64,000 nt of DNA from Geosporobacter ferrireducens (GTDB lineage Bacteria > Bacillota > Clostridia > Peptostreptococcales > Thermotaleaceae), in contig NZ_CP017269.1 in the NCBI RefSeq assembly GCF_001750685.1, positions 3,327,416-3,391,415 of the forward strand, in the 5' to 3' direction. Each line of letters begins with the position of its first letter. The stretch's first letter is position 1. Position numbers and translations under genes: made by a program. This document shows positions 19,107 through 28,310 of the stretch, one piece after another. A model generated the notes under the pieces. That model saw only the letters and a program-made list of their open reading frames with translations, did no database searches and was not told the DNA's origin.

Positions 19107-19144
19107 AACAATGGAATCCAATAGAATCGGAACCATTGTTTTTT
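19107..19144 (+). terminator. Terminator after unknown gene copy A
   Basis: The stem AACAATGG/CCATTGTT (19107-19114 and 19133-19140) is followed by a run of T. It differs in sequence from the terminator of copy B, so the duplication ended before it. Confidence 0.75.
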
Positions 19145-19381
19145 ATTGAAAAAACATGTGACGATGGAGTTAGTGGGAGGAAGTGCCGGTTTGCAGGATA
19201 AAGCGGGATAGCTGTATTCCTAAATAAAAAAACATTAAAAGTGATACCTAATTGAATAATCCAGGAGCTATTTAAAAATATAGAACTTTTATTATCGAGA
19301 CTTTATTCTTTGCAGTCCTTTATTATTATCCTTTATCAAAGATTTCTGTATATAATAACCTGTTGCCGTTAATTATCGATA

Positions 19382-20440
19382 CTACCATGGTGTAACAATA
19401 ATTTTAATATTTTCTTCCTTTCGGTTAACTAATTCATCAAATCCCTTTTCTATTAAATCATCAATTCTAATTTTTCCTGTAATCAAAGGCTCAACATTGA
19501 TACGTCCATCATTGATTAAATCAATGGCTATAGCGAAATCCCCTGCATAAGCTAGAGAACCGATAATATGCTTATCTTTAAAAACAACATTATTGAAATT
19601 TAGACTTGTTTCTTTTTCATAAACCCCTACTATTACAATCTTTCCACCGGCCCTTGCTATTTCTACAGCTATAGGGGTTACTTTATGACTGCCGATGCAT
19701 TCAAAGACAACGTCTGCTCCTACACCCTTCGTGACTTCCTTAATCTTTTCCTTAATGTCCATTTTGGTCGGATCAAAAACTTCAGTAGCTCCCAACTGCT
19801 TTGCAAAATCTTTTCTTGCTTTTGCTACCTCAACAACATATATTTTACTGACACCAGCTGCACGAACTGCTTGAAGGGTTGCTAATCCGATGGTACCTGC
19901 ACCAAAGATTACTACACTTTCTCCCAGGGCAATTGGTGCCTGTCGTACAGCATGAACACCTACCGCAAGGGGTTCAAGCAAAGCAGCTGTCTCGTAGGAC
20001 ATATTGTCTGGTATCTTATAAAGGGTGTATTCTGGAACTACAACATATTCTGCAAAGGCCCCATTTGTCATTAATCCCGTGAAGGCTAGCTGATCACATA
20101 CATTGTACTTCCCGATTTTACAGGCATAGCACTTATGACAAACTTGACAAGCATCAGGAGCAACTCGATCTCCTACTTTAAAGTTTGTAACACCTGGACC
20201 TATCTCTACGATTTCTCCAGAAAATTCGTGACCAAGAATAACAGGGGCTACATCACCTGTTAAAGGATGGGGCTCTGTCGTTGGGATAAAAATAGGCCCC
20301 ACTAAGTATTCGTGTAAGTCAGAACCACAGATGCCACACCAGTGAACTTTAATCTTAACCTTTCCTTCTCCTGGCGCTGATGGCTCAGGAACATCCATAA
20401 TTCTAACATCTTTTTTTCCATACCATACTGCTGCCTTCAT
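19382..20440 (-). CDS. bdhA: Zinc-dependent (R,R)-butanediol dehydrogenase-like enzyme
   Basis: A medium-chain Zn-alcohol dehydrogenase predicted to interconvert acetoin and 2,3-butanediol with NAD(H). The start is the ATG at 20440, with a GGGAGG site 6 nt upstream, giving 352 aa; a longer open frame upstream has no support. Motifs seen are WCGICGSDLHEYLVGP with IFIPTTEPHPLTG, typical of BdhA, GHEFSGEIVEIG, the structural-zinc Cys cluster CQVCHKCYACKIGKYNVC, and the Rossmann motif GAGTIGLATLQAVRAAG. Another polyol dehydrogenase of this family is possible. It stands alone, transcribed against the two unknown-gene copies that flank it. Confidence 0.88.
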   Translation of the reverse strand: MKAAVWYGKKDVRIMDVPEPSAPGEGKVKIKVHWCGICGSDLHEYLVGPIFIPTTEPHPLTGDVAPVILGHEFSGEIVEIGPGVTNFKVGDRVAPDACQVCHKCYACKIGKYNVCDQLAFTGLMTNGAFAEYVVVPEYTLYKIPDNMSYETAALLEPLAVGVHAVRQAPIALGESVVIFGAGTIGLATLQAVRAAGVSKIYVVEVAKARKDFAKQLGATEVFDPTKMDIKEKIKEVTKGVGADVVFECIGSHKVTPIAVEIARAGGKIVIVGVYEKETSLNFNNVVFKDKHIIGSLAYAGDFAIAIDLINDGRINVEPLITGKIRIDDLIEKGFDELVNRKEENIKIIVTPW

Positions 20441-21100
20441 AAAAATCCTCCCTTTAAATGATTTGTTATTTTTTACCCTCCAATTTATATAGGTTTTCTT
20501 ATAGTGATAGCAAAATCGTTGAATTTTCATCCCTTCTTCTTAGGTTGAAAAGTAAAGTTTTTTGGTATTTATTATATTTTGATTTGTATGTCGCAATTAA
20601 TATGCCAAATCTTAAATATTGTTCTTAAATTTATACACAATTGCTATTTTTAACAGAAGCTACAGGAAAATTTTATGCAATTAAGATTGAGTTGCTTTTA
20701 CAAATAATCATTATCTTTGTACGTTTGTTCGTTATTCTAACAGAAAGTCTTGTGGATTGTCGATAAACAGCCCTTTAAAGGAAATTGTCCTGTCTTCTAA
20801 CATAGATAGATATCAGGACACCTTTATAAAATTTCCTTCTAACATAGATTTCTTTATACTATTCCGTCATAACAAGCAGTATCTTCTTCATGAATATAGC
20901 AGTAATAATCTTTATGAGATGGTTTTAGGAAAACTTCCTATGTTTACTCTACTGGATTCTAACGTAAAACCGGAGCTTTTCATTACACAAAAAAAAGCAC
21001 CCATGTTGAACCATAACATGGGATGTTTTTTCAAAAGCCATATTAAGCTCTTTCTTAACTGCAATAGGCCATTCTTATAGCTGAATTATGAGTTCTTCAG
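20441..21100. other. Gene-poor 660-bp stretch with structured and degenerate sequence
   Basis: It holds the upstream region of bdhA (minus strand) and no convincing gene. A 107-codon frame at 20757-21080 has no ribosome site and unlikely composition. Visible structure includes four copies of TTCTAAC (20735, 20795, 20837, 20957), two of them extended to TTCTAACATAGAT. A hairpin pairs GGAAATTGTCCTG (20780-20792) with CAGGAC (20814-20819) and AATTTCC (20830-20836). A further hairpin lies at 20995-21031. It may be decayed mobile or duplicated DNA. Confidence 0.5.
20993..21032. terminator. Bidirectional terminator-like hairpin
   Basis: CCCATGTT and AACATGGG pair, with an A run on the left and a T run on the right, so it could end transcription from either side. 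No intact gene currently feeds into it from the left. Confidence 0.55.
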
Positions 21101-21787
21101 TTTGCAGAAATATAGAACAATATACTATAATCTAAATAGGGATTAGCATAAAGGGATTATATTAAGGGGGCATAGAAAGTGAACCAAAATTTTTTTGACA
21201 TGGAAGTACAGGGGCTTCTTGAACAACTAGACGAGACAGACAAAAAACCGATGGAAATGTATATGCGAATGATCGGAAATCCGAATAAGGTCAAAGAATT
21301 TTGCCAAATCTTCTTTCGAAGTGTAGAAGAAAATGGGTCACAGTTTACGATCTGCATGAAAACCATCGAAAAGACCAGAAGAAAAGAATTTTTTCCAGTA
21401 TTGATGGAGGCTGTTCAGGAGGCAGTTAAACCGATTCAAGTACAGTCAATATTTAAGTCATGCAACGCCTTACCCGACGATATGGCAATTGTAAAGAGTT
21501 TTATGAAACCGATTGTAGAGGCTATGCAAAACAATATGGATACAGAAGTATTTTATCATGGGGTATGTTTAATGTATCGTATTGTAAGTAAATTTCCAGA
21601 GATAGAGGAAGATTTAAAAAGCATGCAGATTTATGTAAGCCATGAAGAAATTCAAAATATCTCAAGAAAGTTCGATATTCTGGACAAATGGGAAACTGCA
21701 AATCATAGGGGCAAAAACAAACCGGGGTACTTTATGAACGAAAATGATTTTTTAGAATTTGCACTAAAGTTTATCAAAATAAGATAG
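21101..21787 (+). repeat. Direct duplication, copy B (promoter plus unknown gene)
   Basis: The same unit as 18421-19093. It keeps the TTGCAG, 18 bp, TATAAT promoter and has an extra 14 bp in the leader, where GGGATTA is repeated. Confidence 0.9.
21179..21787 (+). CDS. Unknown 202-aa protein, copy B of a recent duplication
   Basis: Paralogue of the gene at 18485-19093, with the same length, the same GTG start, the same ribosome site and about 93 percent identity by eye. Substitutions are scattered, for example QEAVK for QKAVN, VEAMQNNMDTEVFYHG for TEVCYHG, and SHEEIQ for NHERIQ. Both copies remain open and have their own promoter and terminator, which suggests both are expressed. I do not recognise the family. 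Confidence 0.85.
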   Translation: MNQNFFDMEVQGLLEQLDETDKKPMEMYMRMIGNPNKVKEFCQIFFRSVEENGSQFTICMKTIEKTRRKEFFPVLMEAVQEAVKPIQVQSIFKSCNALPDDMAIVKSFMKPIVEAMQNNMDTEVFYHGVCLMYRIVSKFPEIEEDLKSMQIYVSHEEIQNISRKFDILDKWETANHRGKNKPGYFMNENDFLEFALKFIKIR

Positions 21788-21794
21788 ATAAAAA

Positions 21795-21828
21795 ACAGGA
21801 GATATCACCATTGATCTCCTGTTTTTTT
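21795..21828 (+). terminator. Terminator after unknown gene copy B
   Basis: The 9-bp stem ACAGGAGAT/ATCTCCTGT is followed by seven T residues. Confidence 0.9.
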
Positions 21829-21981
21829 ATTAAGAATCATATACAGGCTTTAAATTTTAATGCACTGGGTTTTCTTAGTAAATCTGGGTAATTATTATTC
21901 AAAGAAAATTATAGTTCCTTAAAAACAATAACATCTCTGTGCAAAAGGCCTAAATTTCAATACCTGTGGGAGGGAAATCAA

Positions 21982-23859
21982 ATGACAGCACAATTGAAAA
22001 GTCATAGCCAAGATACATACAGGGCACTGATAGAAAATATGTTGGATGGCTTTGCCTATCATAAAATTGTATTTGATGATGAGGGGAAACCGATTGATTA
22101 TATATTTCTTGACGTAAATGATGCATTCGAACAGTTAACCGGATTGAAGAAAGAGGAAATATTGGGAAAACGGATGACCTCAGTTTTTGAAAATAATTTA
22201 GAGGAAGATTCTGATTGGATTGATTTATACGGACAAGTGGCAATAACAGGTGAGAGCATTCGATTTGAAAAATATTTTCATCCGTTGAAGCGATGGTATT
22301 CTGTTTCCGCCTACAGCAATGAAACAGGCTACTTCAGTACAATTTTCCATGATATCACAAACAATAAGGAAAATGAGGAAAAATTAAGCCGGGAACGGGA
22401 TGTAATCACAAAATTAATGGAAACAAGTCCTGCAGGAATCACTGTTGTCGATCGAAAGGGACAGATTATATTCGCAAACGCAAGAGCAGAGAAGATATTT
22501 GGCTTAACACGAAGTGAAATCACAACGAGAAAATATAATGAAGCAAAATGGAGAAATATGGACATTAATGGGAGGCCTCTAGCTGATGAAGAATTAATTT
22601 TTAGAAAAGTATTAGAAACCGGAGAGGCTATAGATGATTATCATCAAATGATCGAACGGCCAGATGGTACAAGGGTATTTCTTTCGATTAATGGGGCACC
22701 GCTTTTGAATGAAGAAGGAATCATTAGCGGTATCGTATTTGCCATTAATGATATCACACAAACCATGCAGGCCGAAGAAGAAATACGTTATTTGAGTTTT
22801 CATGATAAGCTGACCGGTTTATATAATCGGGCATATTTTGAAGAGGAATTGGCCAGATTGGATACCGGCAGGCAACTGCCGCTGAGTTTGATTTTAGGAG
22901 ATGCCAATGGGTTAAAACTAGTAAATGATGCTTTTGGACATGAGGCGGGAGACAATCTATTAAAGCGGGTGGCAGAAATATTCAAAGAGGTCTGTAGACA
23001 GGAAGATATTATTGCCCGGGTTGGAGGAGATGAATTTGCTGTCATACTGCCAAACGTTGGAACTGATGAATTAGCAGATATCATTGCACGAATGAAGGAC
23101 CGCTGCAAAGAAGAAACTGCAGATCCAATCAAGGTCAGTATTGCCTTAGGGGCAGCTACAAAAGAATATGAAAGCCAGAATATCCAGGCTTTATTTAAGC
23201 TTGCTGAAGACAGAATGTACCAAAATAAGCTTTTTGAAAGCAAAAGTACCAGAAGCTCTATCTTGGCGTCTCTGAAGCAGAGTTTAGAGGAGCGTACCCA
23301 CGAAACGGAGGAACACGGGCAGCGAATGAAGTTGCTTGCATTGAAGTTGGGGCGAACAATTGGGTTAAACGAAAATCAATTATACAAACTTGATCTACTT
23401 GCACAGCTTCATGATATAGGGAAGATTGCTATTCCTGACTATATTCTTGAAAAAAATAACGAGCTAACAGAAGATGAATGGAAGATTATGAGGACCCATA
23501 GTGAAATTGGTTATCGTATAGCAGGTGCATCTCAAGAATTAACGGTCATTGCAGATTCTATTTTATACCATCATGAGCATTGGGACGGCAGCGGATATCC
23601 CCAGGGCATTCAGGGAGAAGAAATTCCGCTTTTGGCAAGAATTATTGCAGTGATTGATGCATATGACTGTATGACCCATGACCGTCCCTTTGCCAGAGCT
23701 AAGTCAAAAGGGGAGGCACTGGTTGAACTAAGAAGCTGTGCAGGAAAACACTTTGATCCCAATATTGTAGAAGCATTTATTCAGATGCTGGCCCATAAAA
23801 AGCAATCAAATGCACAGCGAGAAGTGGCTGTGTCTGTAGAAAGTGAACAAAAAATATAA
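21982..23859 (+). CDS. PAS-PAS-GGDEF-HD-GYP signalling protein
   Basis: A cyclic-di-nucleotide signalling protein. Two PAS domains (about residues 10-125 and 140-255) are followed by GGDEF (VGGDEFAV near 346, after LTGLYNRAYFEEEL) and HD-GYP (LHDIGKIAIPDYIL near 476, HHEHWDGSGYPQGI near 535). The intact GGDEF motif suggests diguanylate cyclase activity and the intact HD-GYP motif c-di-GMP hydrolysis, so it may be bifunctional or one domain may regulate the other. There are no transmembrane segments, so it should be cytoplasmic. The ATG follows GTGGGAGGG. Confidence 0.93.
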   Translation: MTAQLKSHSQDTYRALIENMLDGFAYHKIVFDDEGKPIDYIFLDVNDAFEQLTGLKKEEILGKRMTSVFENNLEEDSDWIDLYGQVAITGESIRFEKYFHPLKRWYSVSAYSNETGYFSTIFHDITNNKENEEKLSRERDVITKLMETSPAGITVVDRKGQIIFANARAEKIFGLTRSEITTRKYNEAKWRNMDINGRPLADEELIFRKVLETGEAIDDYHQMIERPDGTRVFLSINGAPLLNEEGIISGIVFAINDITQTMQAEEEIRYLSFHDKLTGLYNRAYFEEELARLDTGRQLPLSLILGDANGLKLVNDAFGHEAGDNLLKRVAEIFKEVCRQEDIIARVGGDEFAVILPNVGTDELADIIARMKDRCKEETADPIKVSIALGAATKEYESQNIQALFKLAEDRMYQNKLFESKSTRSSILASLKQSLEERTHETEEHGQRMKLLALKLGRTIGLNENQLYKLDLLAQLHDIGKIAIPDYILEKNNELTEDEWKIMRTHSEIGYRIAGASQELTVIADSILYHHEHWDGSGYPQGIQGEEIPLLARIIAVIDAYDCMTHDRPFARAKSKGEALVELRSCAGKHFDPNIVEAFIQMLAHKKQSNAQREVAVSVESEQKI

Positions 23860-24052
23860 ATAAAAAAATTAAAAGTGATTCCCAATGAAAAATAAAGGAA
23901 TATGATAAAAACAGAAGGAAGAGAAAGCCAAACGGAATAAATAGCTATCGAAAAAAGTAAACAGAGAATAATTAGGCATAAACCGTTTTGACTTTCTTTG
24001 ACCTTTATTTTATATTTATAGTAGATATAAATATTTAATGGAGGTGTTCAAT

Positions 24053-24472
24053 ATGTTTGGTGGATTAGTACCTTTCAGCAAAAGAACCGGAGAAATGGAG
24101 AATATCTTCGAAAGGATGTTTCAGGAGGACTTTGGACTTCCGGCAATTTCAACAGGAATGCGAGTAGATATTAAAGAAGACGAAAAAGGCTATGTTTTAG
24201 AAGCAGAGATTCCAGGTGTAGATAAGGAACAGATTCATATCGACTATAGAAATGACTATTTAATCATTTCTGTTGAGAATAAAGTGGAAGTAAATGAAGA
24301 AAGAGAAAATTATATTTGGAGAGAAAGAAAGATGGCTAAGACCAGTAGATCTTTCTATGTAGAAAACATTCACAGTGAAGCGATCGAGGCCAGATATGAA
24401 AATGGAATCCTCAAGATTTTGCTTCCGAAGGATGAGCATAAAAAAACAAGCAAAAAGATTGAAATTCAGTAA
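24053..24472 (+). CDS. Hsp20/alpha-crystallin small heat-shock protein
   Basis: An ATP-independent chaperone that holds unfolding proteins. I choose the ATG at 24053, placed 6 nt after GGAGGTG, rather than the in-frame ATG at 24038 that overlaps that site; this gives 139 aa. An N-terminal MFGGLVPFSKR segment precedes the alpha-crystallin domain (about residues 37-135), with VLEAEIPGVDKEQIHI and the C-terminal beta strand motif ARYENGILKILLPK. It is a monocistronic unit with its own terminator. Confidence 0.93.
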   Translation: MFGGLVPFSKRTGEMENIFERMFQEDFGLPAISTGMRVDIKEDEKGYVLEAEIPGVDKEQIHIDYRNDYLIISVENKVEVNEERENYIWRERKMAKTSRSFYVENIHSEAIEARYENGILKILLPKDEHKKTSKKIEIQ

Positions 24473-24502
24473 AACTCCGGTGATAACACCGGAGTTTTTT
24501 TA
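24473..24502 (+). terminator. Terminator after the Hsp20 gene
   Basis: The perfect 10-bp stem AACTCCGGTG/CACCGGAGTT with an ATAA loop is followed by a T run. Confidence 0.92.
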
Positions 24503-24681
24503 GTATTCCCATAATTATTAAAACTTTGAAAAGAAAACGATGTCTTGTTTACAACTACAAAGAAGATTTGTTAAGATGATAGAAGAAATATGACGAAATA
24601 AGAGGAAAACAAGTTTAAAAAGTCGAATAACAAACTGTATGTAGTATTCTATAATATAGACGGGGAGCTGAGAAAAATAGC

Positions 24682-25716
24682 ATGGTACGTTCACTGGAAG
24701 AGATGGAACTATATACAAAGAAAATCGAAGTGAATAAATTGACACCGGGAGATATTTTGGCTTATGATCTATATCTTGATCATGGGGCAATGATTATACC
24801 GGCCGGAACGAAGCTCACCGTGAATCACATTGTCAGGTTAAAAAATATGGAGGAGAAAATTGTATCGATTGATTTAACAAAAGTATACATAAAATCTATT
24901 CAAGACAGTAAAGTATTAATGAAAAAAGCTATGGACGGCAAACCCATTACTAAAAAAGAAGTTGTTAAAATGCTGCAGCCGCTCCTCAAGGAAACAAGGC
25001 GGGAAAAAAATATTGTAAGACTGCTGCTCCAGCTTCAATCTCAAGATGATTATACATTTCAGCATACAGTGAATATCGGCATCGTTGCCGGTGTGATTGC
25101 CAAGTGGATGGGATATACGGATGAAGAAGAATTGTCAAAAATTACTATTGCAGGCACATTGCATGACATTGGAAAAAGCAAGATACCTATGCAAATCTTA
25201 AAGAAACCGGGACCATTAACCCCAGTAGAATTTGAAGTCATAAAAAAACACCCAAGACTGGGCTATGATATTCTTAATAAGATGCCCTCCTATGAGGACG
25301 AGATTAAACTAGCAGTTCGGCAGCATCATGAGCGAGAAGACGGAAGAGGGTACCCTCAGGGACTCGTGGGAGACGATATTCATCCCTATGCAAAAATTAT
25401 TGCCGTTGCAGATGTCTATCACGCCATGACTTCCAAACGGGTTTATCGCGGTAGAATCAGTCCTTTTCTGGTGCTGGATCATTTACATAGTAATATGGAT
25501 CGATTGGACACAGAGATTATCCTTGTTTTTGTTAAAAATATGTTGAATTGTTTGATCGGCAGTAAAGTAGGTTTAAGTGATGGTAGAAAAGGACATGTAA
25601 CCTTTGTTGATCCAAAGGCCATAGGCTATCCAGTGATACGGCTGGAAGGAAGCCATAAGATCATTGATCTATATGAGCAGAAGGATTTAACTGTAGAAGA
25701 AATATTGATAGAATAA
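24682..25716 (+). CDS. HD-GYP domain protein (probable c-di-GMP phosphodiesterase)
   Basis: At 344 aa it has an N-terminal domain of about 110 residues, common in clostridial HD-GYP proteins, followed by HD-GYP. The visible residues are HTVNIGIVAGVIAKWMGY, LHDIGKSKIPMQIL and RQHHEREDGRGYPQGL, so the metal ligands and the GYP motif are present. The start is either ATG 24682 or ATG 24703. Neither has an ideally spaced ribosome site; GGGGAG lies about 15 nt before the first. It is predicted to lower c-di-GMP. Confidence 0.88.
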   Translation: MVRSLEEMELYTKKIEVNKLTPGDILAYDLYLDHGAMIIPAGTKLTVNHIVRLKNMEEKIVSIDLTKVYIKSIQDSKVLMKKAMDGKPITKKEVVKMLQPLLKETRREKNIVRLLLQLQSQDDYTFQHTVNIGIVAGVIAKWMGYTDEEELSKITIAGTLHDIGKSKIPMQILKKPGPLTPVEFEVIKKHPRLGYDILNKMPSYEDEIKLAVRQHHEREDGRGYPQGLVGDDIHPYAKIIAVADVYHAMTSKRVYRGRISPFLVLDHLHSNMDRLDTEIILVFVKNMLNCLIGSKVGLSDGRKGHVTFVDPKAIGYPVIRLEGSHKIIDLYEQKDLTVEEILIE

Positions 25717-25722
25717 GCAAAG

Positions 25723-25747
25723 ATCAAGAATTTTTTCTTGATTTTTT
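25723..25747 (+). terminator. Terminator after the HD-GYP gene
   Basis: The 8-bp stem ATCAAGAA/TTCTTGAT with a TTTT loop is followed by T residues. Confidence 0.75.
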
Positions 25748-25791
25748 CATTATGTAAAAAAATTATTACTTTACCGGGGGAGGCGAAGAAA

Positions 25792-26856
25792 ATGAAGAAA
25801 CAAAAAAGAATACGGGACTATGGGATCTGCATCGGAAGTATGCCTACAGGGAAGAAGAATCTTATAACAGATGTAGCTGGAGTAAAAGTAGGACACACTA
25901 CAATTAGCAAAGGAGATATAAAGACCGGTGTAACAGCAGTACTGCCGCATGATGGAAACCTATTTCAGGAAAAAGTTTTGTCAGCAATTCATGTTGCCAA
26001 TGGTTTTGGCAAGACCATGGGATCTATCCAGATAGAAGAGTTAGGAAATATTGAAACACCCATTCTTATGACAAATACCCTAAGTATTGGTACAGTTAGC
26101 GATGCACTAATTTCCTATATGCTGGAAGGTAACGGCGATATAGGATTAACTACAGGAACCGTCAATCCGGTTGTTTGCGAATGCAATGACGGATATCTGA
26201 ATGATATTCGCGGGAGACATGTAACTGAAACAGATGTGTGGCATGCGATTCGGAATGCAAGTGAAGATTTTGAAGAGGGCGGGGTAGGTGCAGGCACCGG
26301 GATGTCTTGTTATGGATTAAAAGGAGGGATCGGGTCAGCCTCCAGAATTGTGAACCTTTCCAATGAGGACTATACGGTAGGTGCCCTTGTATTAACAAAT
26401 ATGGGAAGAACAGAAGATTTTCTGCTTAGTGGAGAACCCTTAGGGAGATGGATAAAAGAGAGAGATAAAGAGATCGTACAAGAAGAGGATAGAGGTTCGA
26501 TCATTATGCTGTTGGCTACGGATATTCCGTTGACAGAACGGCAGCTAAAGCGGGTTGCAAAGCGTGCTGTGGTAGGACTTGCCAGAACGGGATCTTATAT
26601 AGGCCACGGCAGCGGAGATATCGTGATTACTTTTACAACGGCCAATAAGGTACCCCATGAACGTCATGAGGGAACCTATGCAATCCGAATGATCCATGAA
26701 GATATCATTGATGAAGTGTTTCAAGCTTCTGCTGAAGCTGTGGAAGAAGCGATACTAAATTCCATGATCGCAGCTGAGACTGCCGTCGGAAGAAACGGAC
26801 ATATAAGAAAGAGTTTAAAACTGTATCAAGATTTGTTTGAAAGAAAAAAACGATAG
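25792..26856 (+). CDS. P1-family (S58, DmpA-like) peptidase
   Basis: An N-terminal-nucleophile hydrolase of the DmpA/aminopeptidase S58 family, self-cleaved to expose a catalytic Ser. At 354 aa, the start is ATG 25792 with a GGGGGAGG site; an upstream TTG in the same frame is not supported. Family landmarks are NLITDVAGVKVGHTTI, VANGFGKTMGS, GGVGAGTGMSCYGLKGGIG, VGALVLTNMG and RGSIIMLLATDIPL, in which Ser236 is the probable nucleophile after the cleavage site. The substrate is unknown; relatives act on D-amino-acid or beta-amino-acid peptides. Confidence 0.92.
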   Translation: MKKQKRIRDYGICIGSMPTGKKNLITDVAGVKVGHTTISKGDIKTGVTAVLPHDGNLFQEKVLSAIHVANGFGKTMGSIQIEELGNIETPILMTNTLSIGTVSDALISYMLEGNGDIGLTTGTVNPVVCECNDGYLNDIRGRHVTETDVWHAIRNASEDFEEGGVGAGTGMSCYGLKGGIGSASRIVNLSNEDYTVGALVLTNMGRTEDFLLSGEPLGRWIKERDKEIVQEEDRGSIIMLLATDIPLTERQLKRVAKRAVVGLARTGSYIGHGSGDIVITFTTANKVPHERHEGTYAIRMIHEDIIDEVFQASAEAVEEAILNSMIAAETAVGRNGHIRKSLKLYQDLFERKKR

Positions 26857-26915
26857 GTCAACAGATCCCGTTATGGCGTATTCAAAATAGTTATCAAGAG
26901 ACCATTATCATTTTA

Positions 26916-26924
26916 TGATATAAT
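26916..26924 (+). promoter_or_regulatory. Extended -10 promoter before the Eis-like acetyltransferase
   Basis: TGATATAAT is a TGN-extended -10 element with no clear -35. The predicted start is near 26931, directly before a perfect 12-bp-arm hairpin. Confidence 0.55.
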
Positions 26925-26934
26925 ATGGATAATG

Positions 26935-26978
26935 AAAATTCCGAAAATCAATCGGGGGATGAGTATTTCGGAATTTTT
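26935..26978 (+). terminator. Hairpin with T run in the leader of the acetyltransferase gene
   Basis: Arms AAAATTCCGAAA (26935-26946) and its exact complement (26966-26977) are followed by TT. It could terminate read-through from the peptidase gene. Because it starts about 4 nt after the predicted promoter start, it could also act as an attenuator. Confidence 0.55.
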
Positions 26979-26997
26979 ACCAAAAGGGGGCAGGGGT

Positions 26998-28245
26998 ATG
27001 AATTCTATTCGAAAGCTAACAAAACAAGATAGCGAAACGTTTTCCAGATTGATTGTGAATGCTTATCCTGGGTTTGGGCATACACAAACGGATAGGGAAA
27101 ACTTTCAATCGAGAATGGATAGCATTGTAGACACTGATGATGGAGGTGGCTTTTACGGATTTTTCTTAGATGAAACCATTGTAGGTGGAATGCGATTGTT
27201 TGATTTTCAGATGAACTTGTTTTCACAGAAAATTAATGTGGGAGGAATTGGTGCAGTTTGTGTAGATTTGCTTCACAAAAAGGAAAGAATTGCAAAAGAG
27301 TTATTGACCTATTTTTTGGAGCACTACAGAGATGCGGGGAGCAGTATGGTTATGCTCTACCCTTTTAATGCAAATTTCTACAGAAGAATGGGTTTTGGAT
27401 ATGGGACAAAGATGAACCAATATCGGGTAAAACCGGAGAGCTTTCCCAAGGGAACTTCTAAAGAACATATTGTATATTTAAATGAAAAGGATCAGCAGGC
27501 ATATATAGAGTGTTATCAACGGTACATGAATAAAACAAACGGCCTTTTGGCAAAGAAATCCTTTGAGATTAGAAATACCTTTGATGGAGATTACAGGATT
27601 GTGGGATATAAGGAAGACGGGAAGCTGTTAGGATATGTTGTCTTTACCTTTGAAAAGGAGAAGGAGTCTTACCGCTTTATATACAATATGATTGTTAAGG
27701 AATTTATATATGAAACAAAGGAAGCACTTGCAGAATTGTGCACCTTTCTTCATACCCAGGCAGATCAGGTCCATCGGATTCACATAAATCTGCAGGAAGA
27801 AAGCTTTCATTATCTGCTTTCAGATCCTACAAATGGATTAAATGACACATTCCAAACATTTTTTTTGGAAACCGATGCTTCGGGGATTGGTGTAATGTAT
27901 CGTGTTATTAACGTTGAGGGAATTTTTAAGGAACTGCATGCCCATAATTTTAACGACGAAACCTGCCGTTTGAAATTATGGATCGAAGATGACTTTTTTC
28001 CGAAAAACAATGGCAGTTGGATTATACATTTTATAAATGGAAAAGCAGTGCGTGTGTCTGAGGAAGATTATGAAGCTGAAGTATCGATGAAAATCTGTGA
28101 TTTTTCTTCTATGCTGATGGGTGCTGTGAACTTTAGAACACTTTATCACTTCGGTTTAGCTGAGATTTCTGATGAAAAATATGTCGGTCAAGTCAACAGA
28201 ATTTTTATGACAGATCATAAACCCGTTTGTATGACCATGTTTTAA
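26998..28245 (+). CDS. Eis-like GNAT N-acetyltransferase
   Basis: At 415 aa from ATG 26998, which has a GGGGGCAGGGG site; the longer frame from 26932 reads through a hairpin and is unlikely. The N-terminal GNAT domain contains IGAVCVDLLHKKERIAKELL, with an acetyl-CoA loop related to V-x(5)-R-x-x-G/A, and SSMVMLYPFNANFYRRMGFGYG. A second GNAT-like half follows, then a C-terminal SCP2-like domain (about 315-415). This layout is that of the Eis/YitI-type acetyltransferases. Substrates of relatives include aminoglycosides and protein lysines; none can be assigned here. Confidence 0.88.
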   Translation: MNSIRKLTKQDSETFSRLIVNAYPGFGHTQTDRENFQSRMDSIVDTDDGGGFYGFFLDETIVGGMRLFDFQMNLFSQKINVGGIGAVCVDLLHKKERIAKELLTYFLEHYRDAGSSMVMLYPFNANFYRRMGFGYGTKMNQYRVKPESFPKGTSKEHIVYLNEKDQQAYIECYQRYMNKTNGLLAKKSFEIRNTFDGDYRIVGYKEDGKLLGYVVFTFEKEKESYRFIYNMIVKEFIYETKEALAELCTFLHTQADQVHRIHINLQEESFHYLLSDPTNGLNDTFQTFFLETDASGIGVMYRVINVEGIFKELHAHNFNDETCRLKLWIEDDFFPKNNGSWIIHFINGKAVRVSEEDYEAEVSMKICDFSSMLMGAVNFRTLYHFGLAEISDEKYVGQVNRIFMTDHKPVCMTMF

Positions 28246-28310
28246 TAAAAAGAACTGTATTGCTGATATAAAGTTTGCGAGTAAAGCAGGAAAATAAAGA
28301 AGAAGGAAGA

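Noticed and set aside
20757-21080. 107-codon plus-strand frame upstream of unknown gene copy B
   Set aside because: No ribosome site, it runs through a terminator-like hairpin, and its composition looks non-coding.
18421-21787. Composite transposon made of the two direct repeats around bdhA
   Set aside because: The repeats encode no transposase-like motifs (no DDE or HUH) and have no terminal inverted repeats or target-site duplications that I can see.
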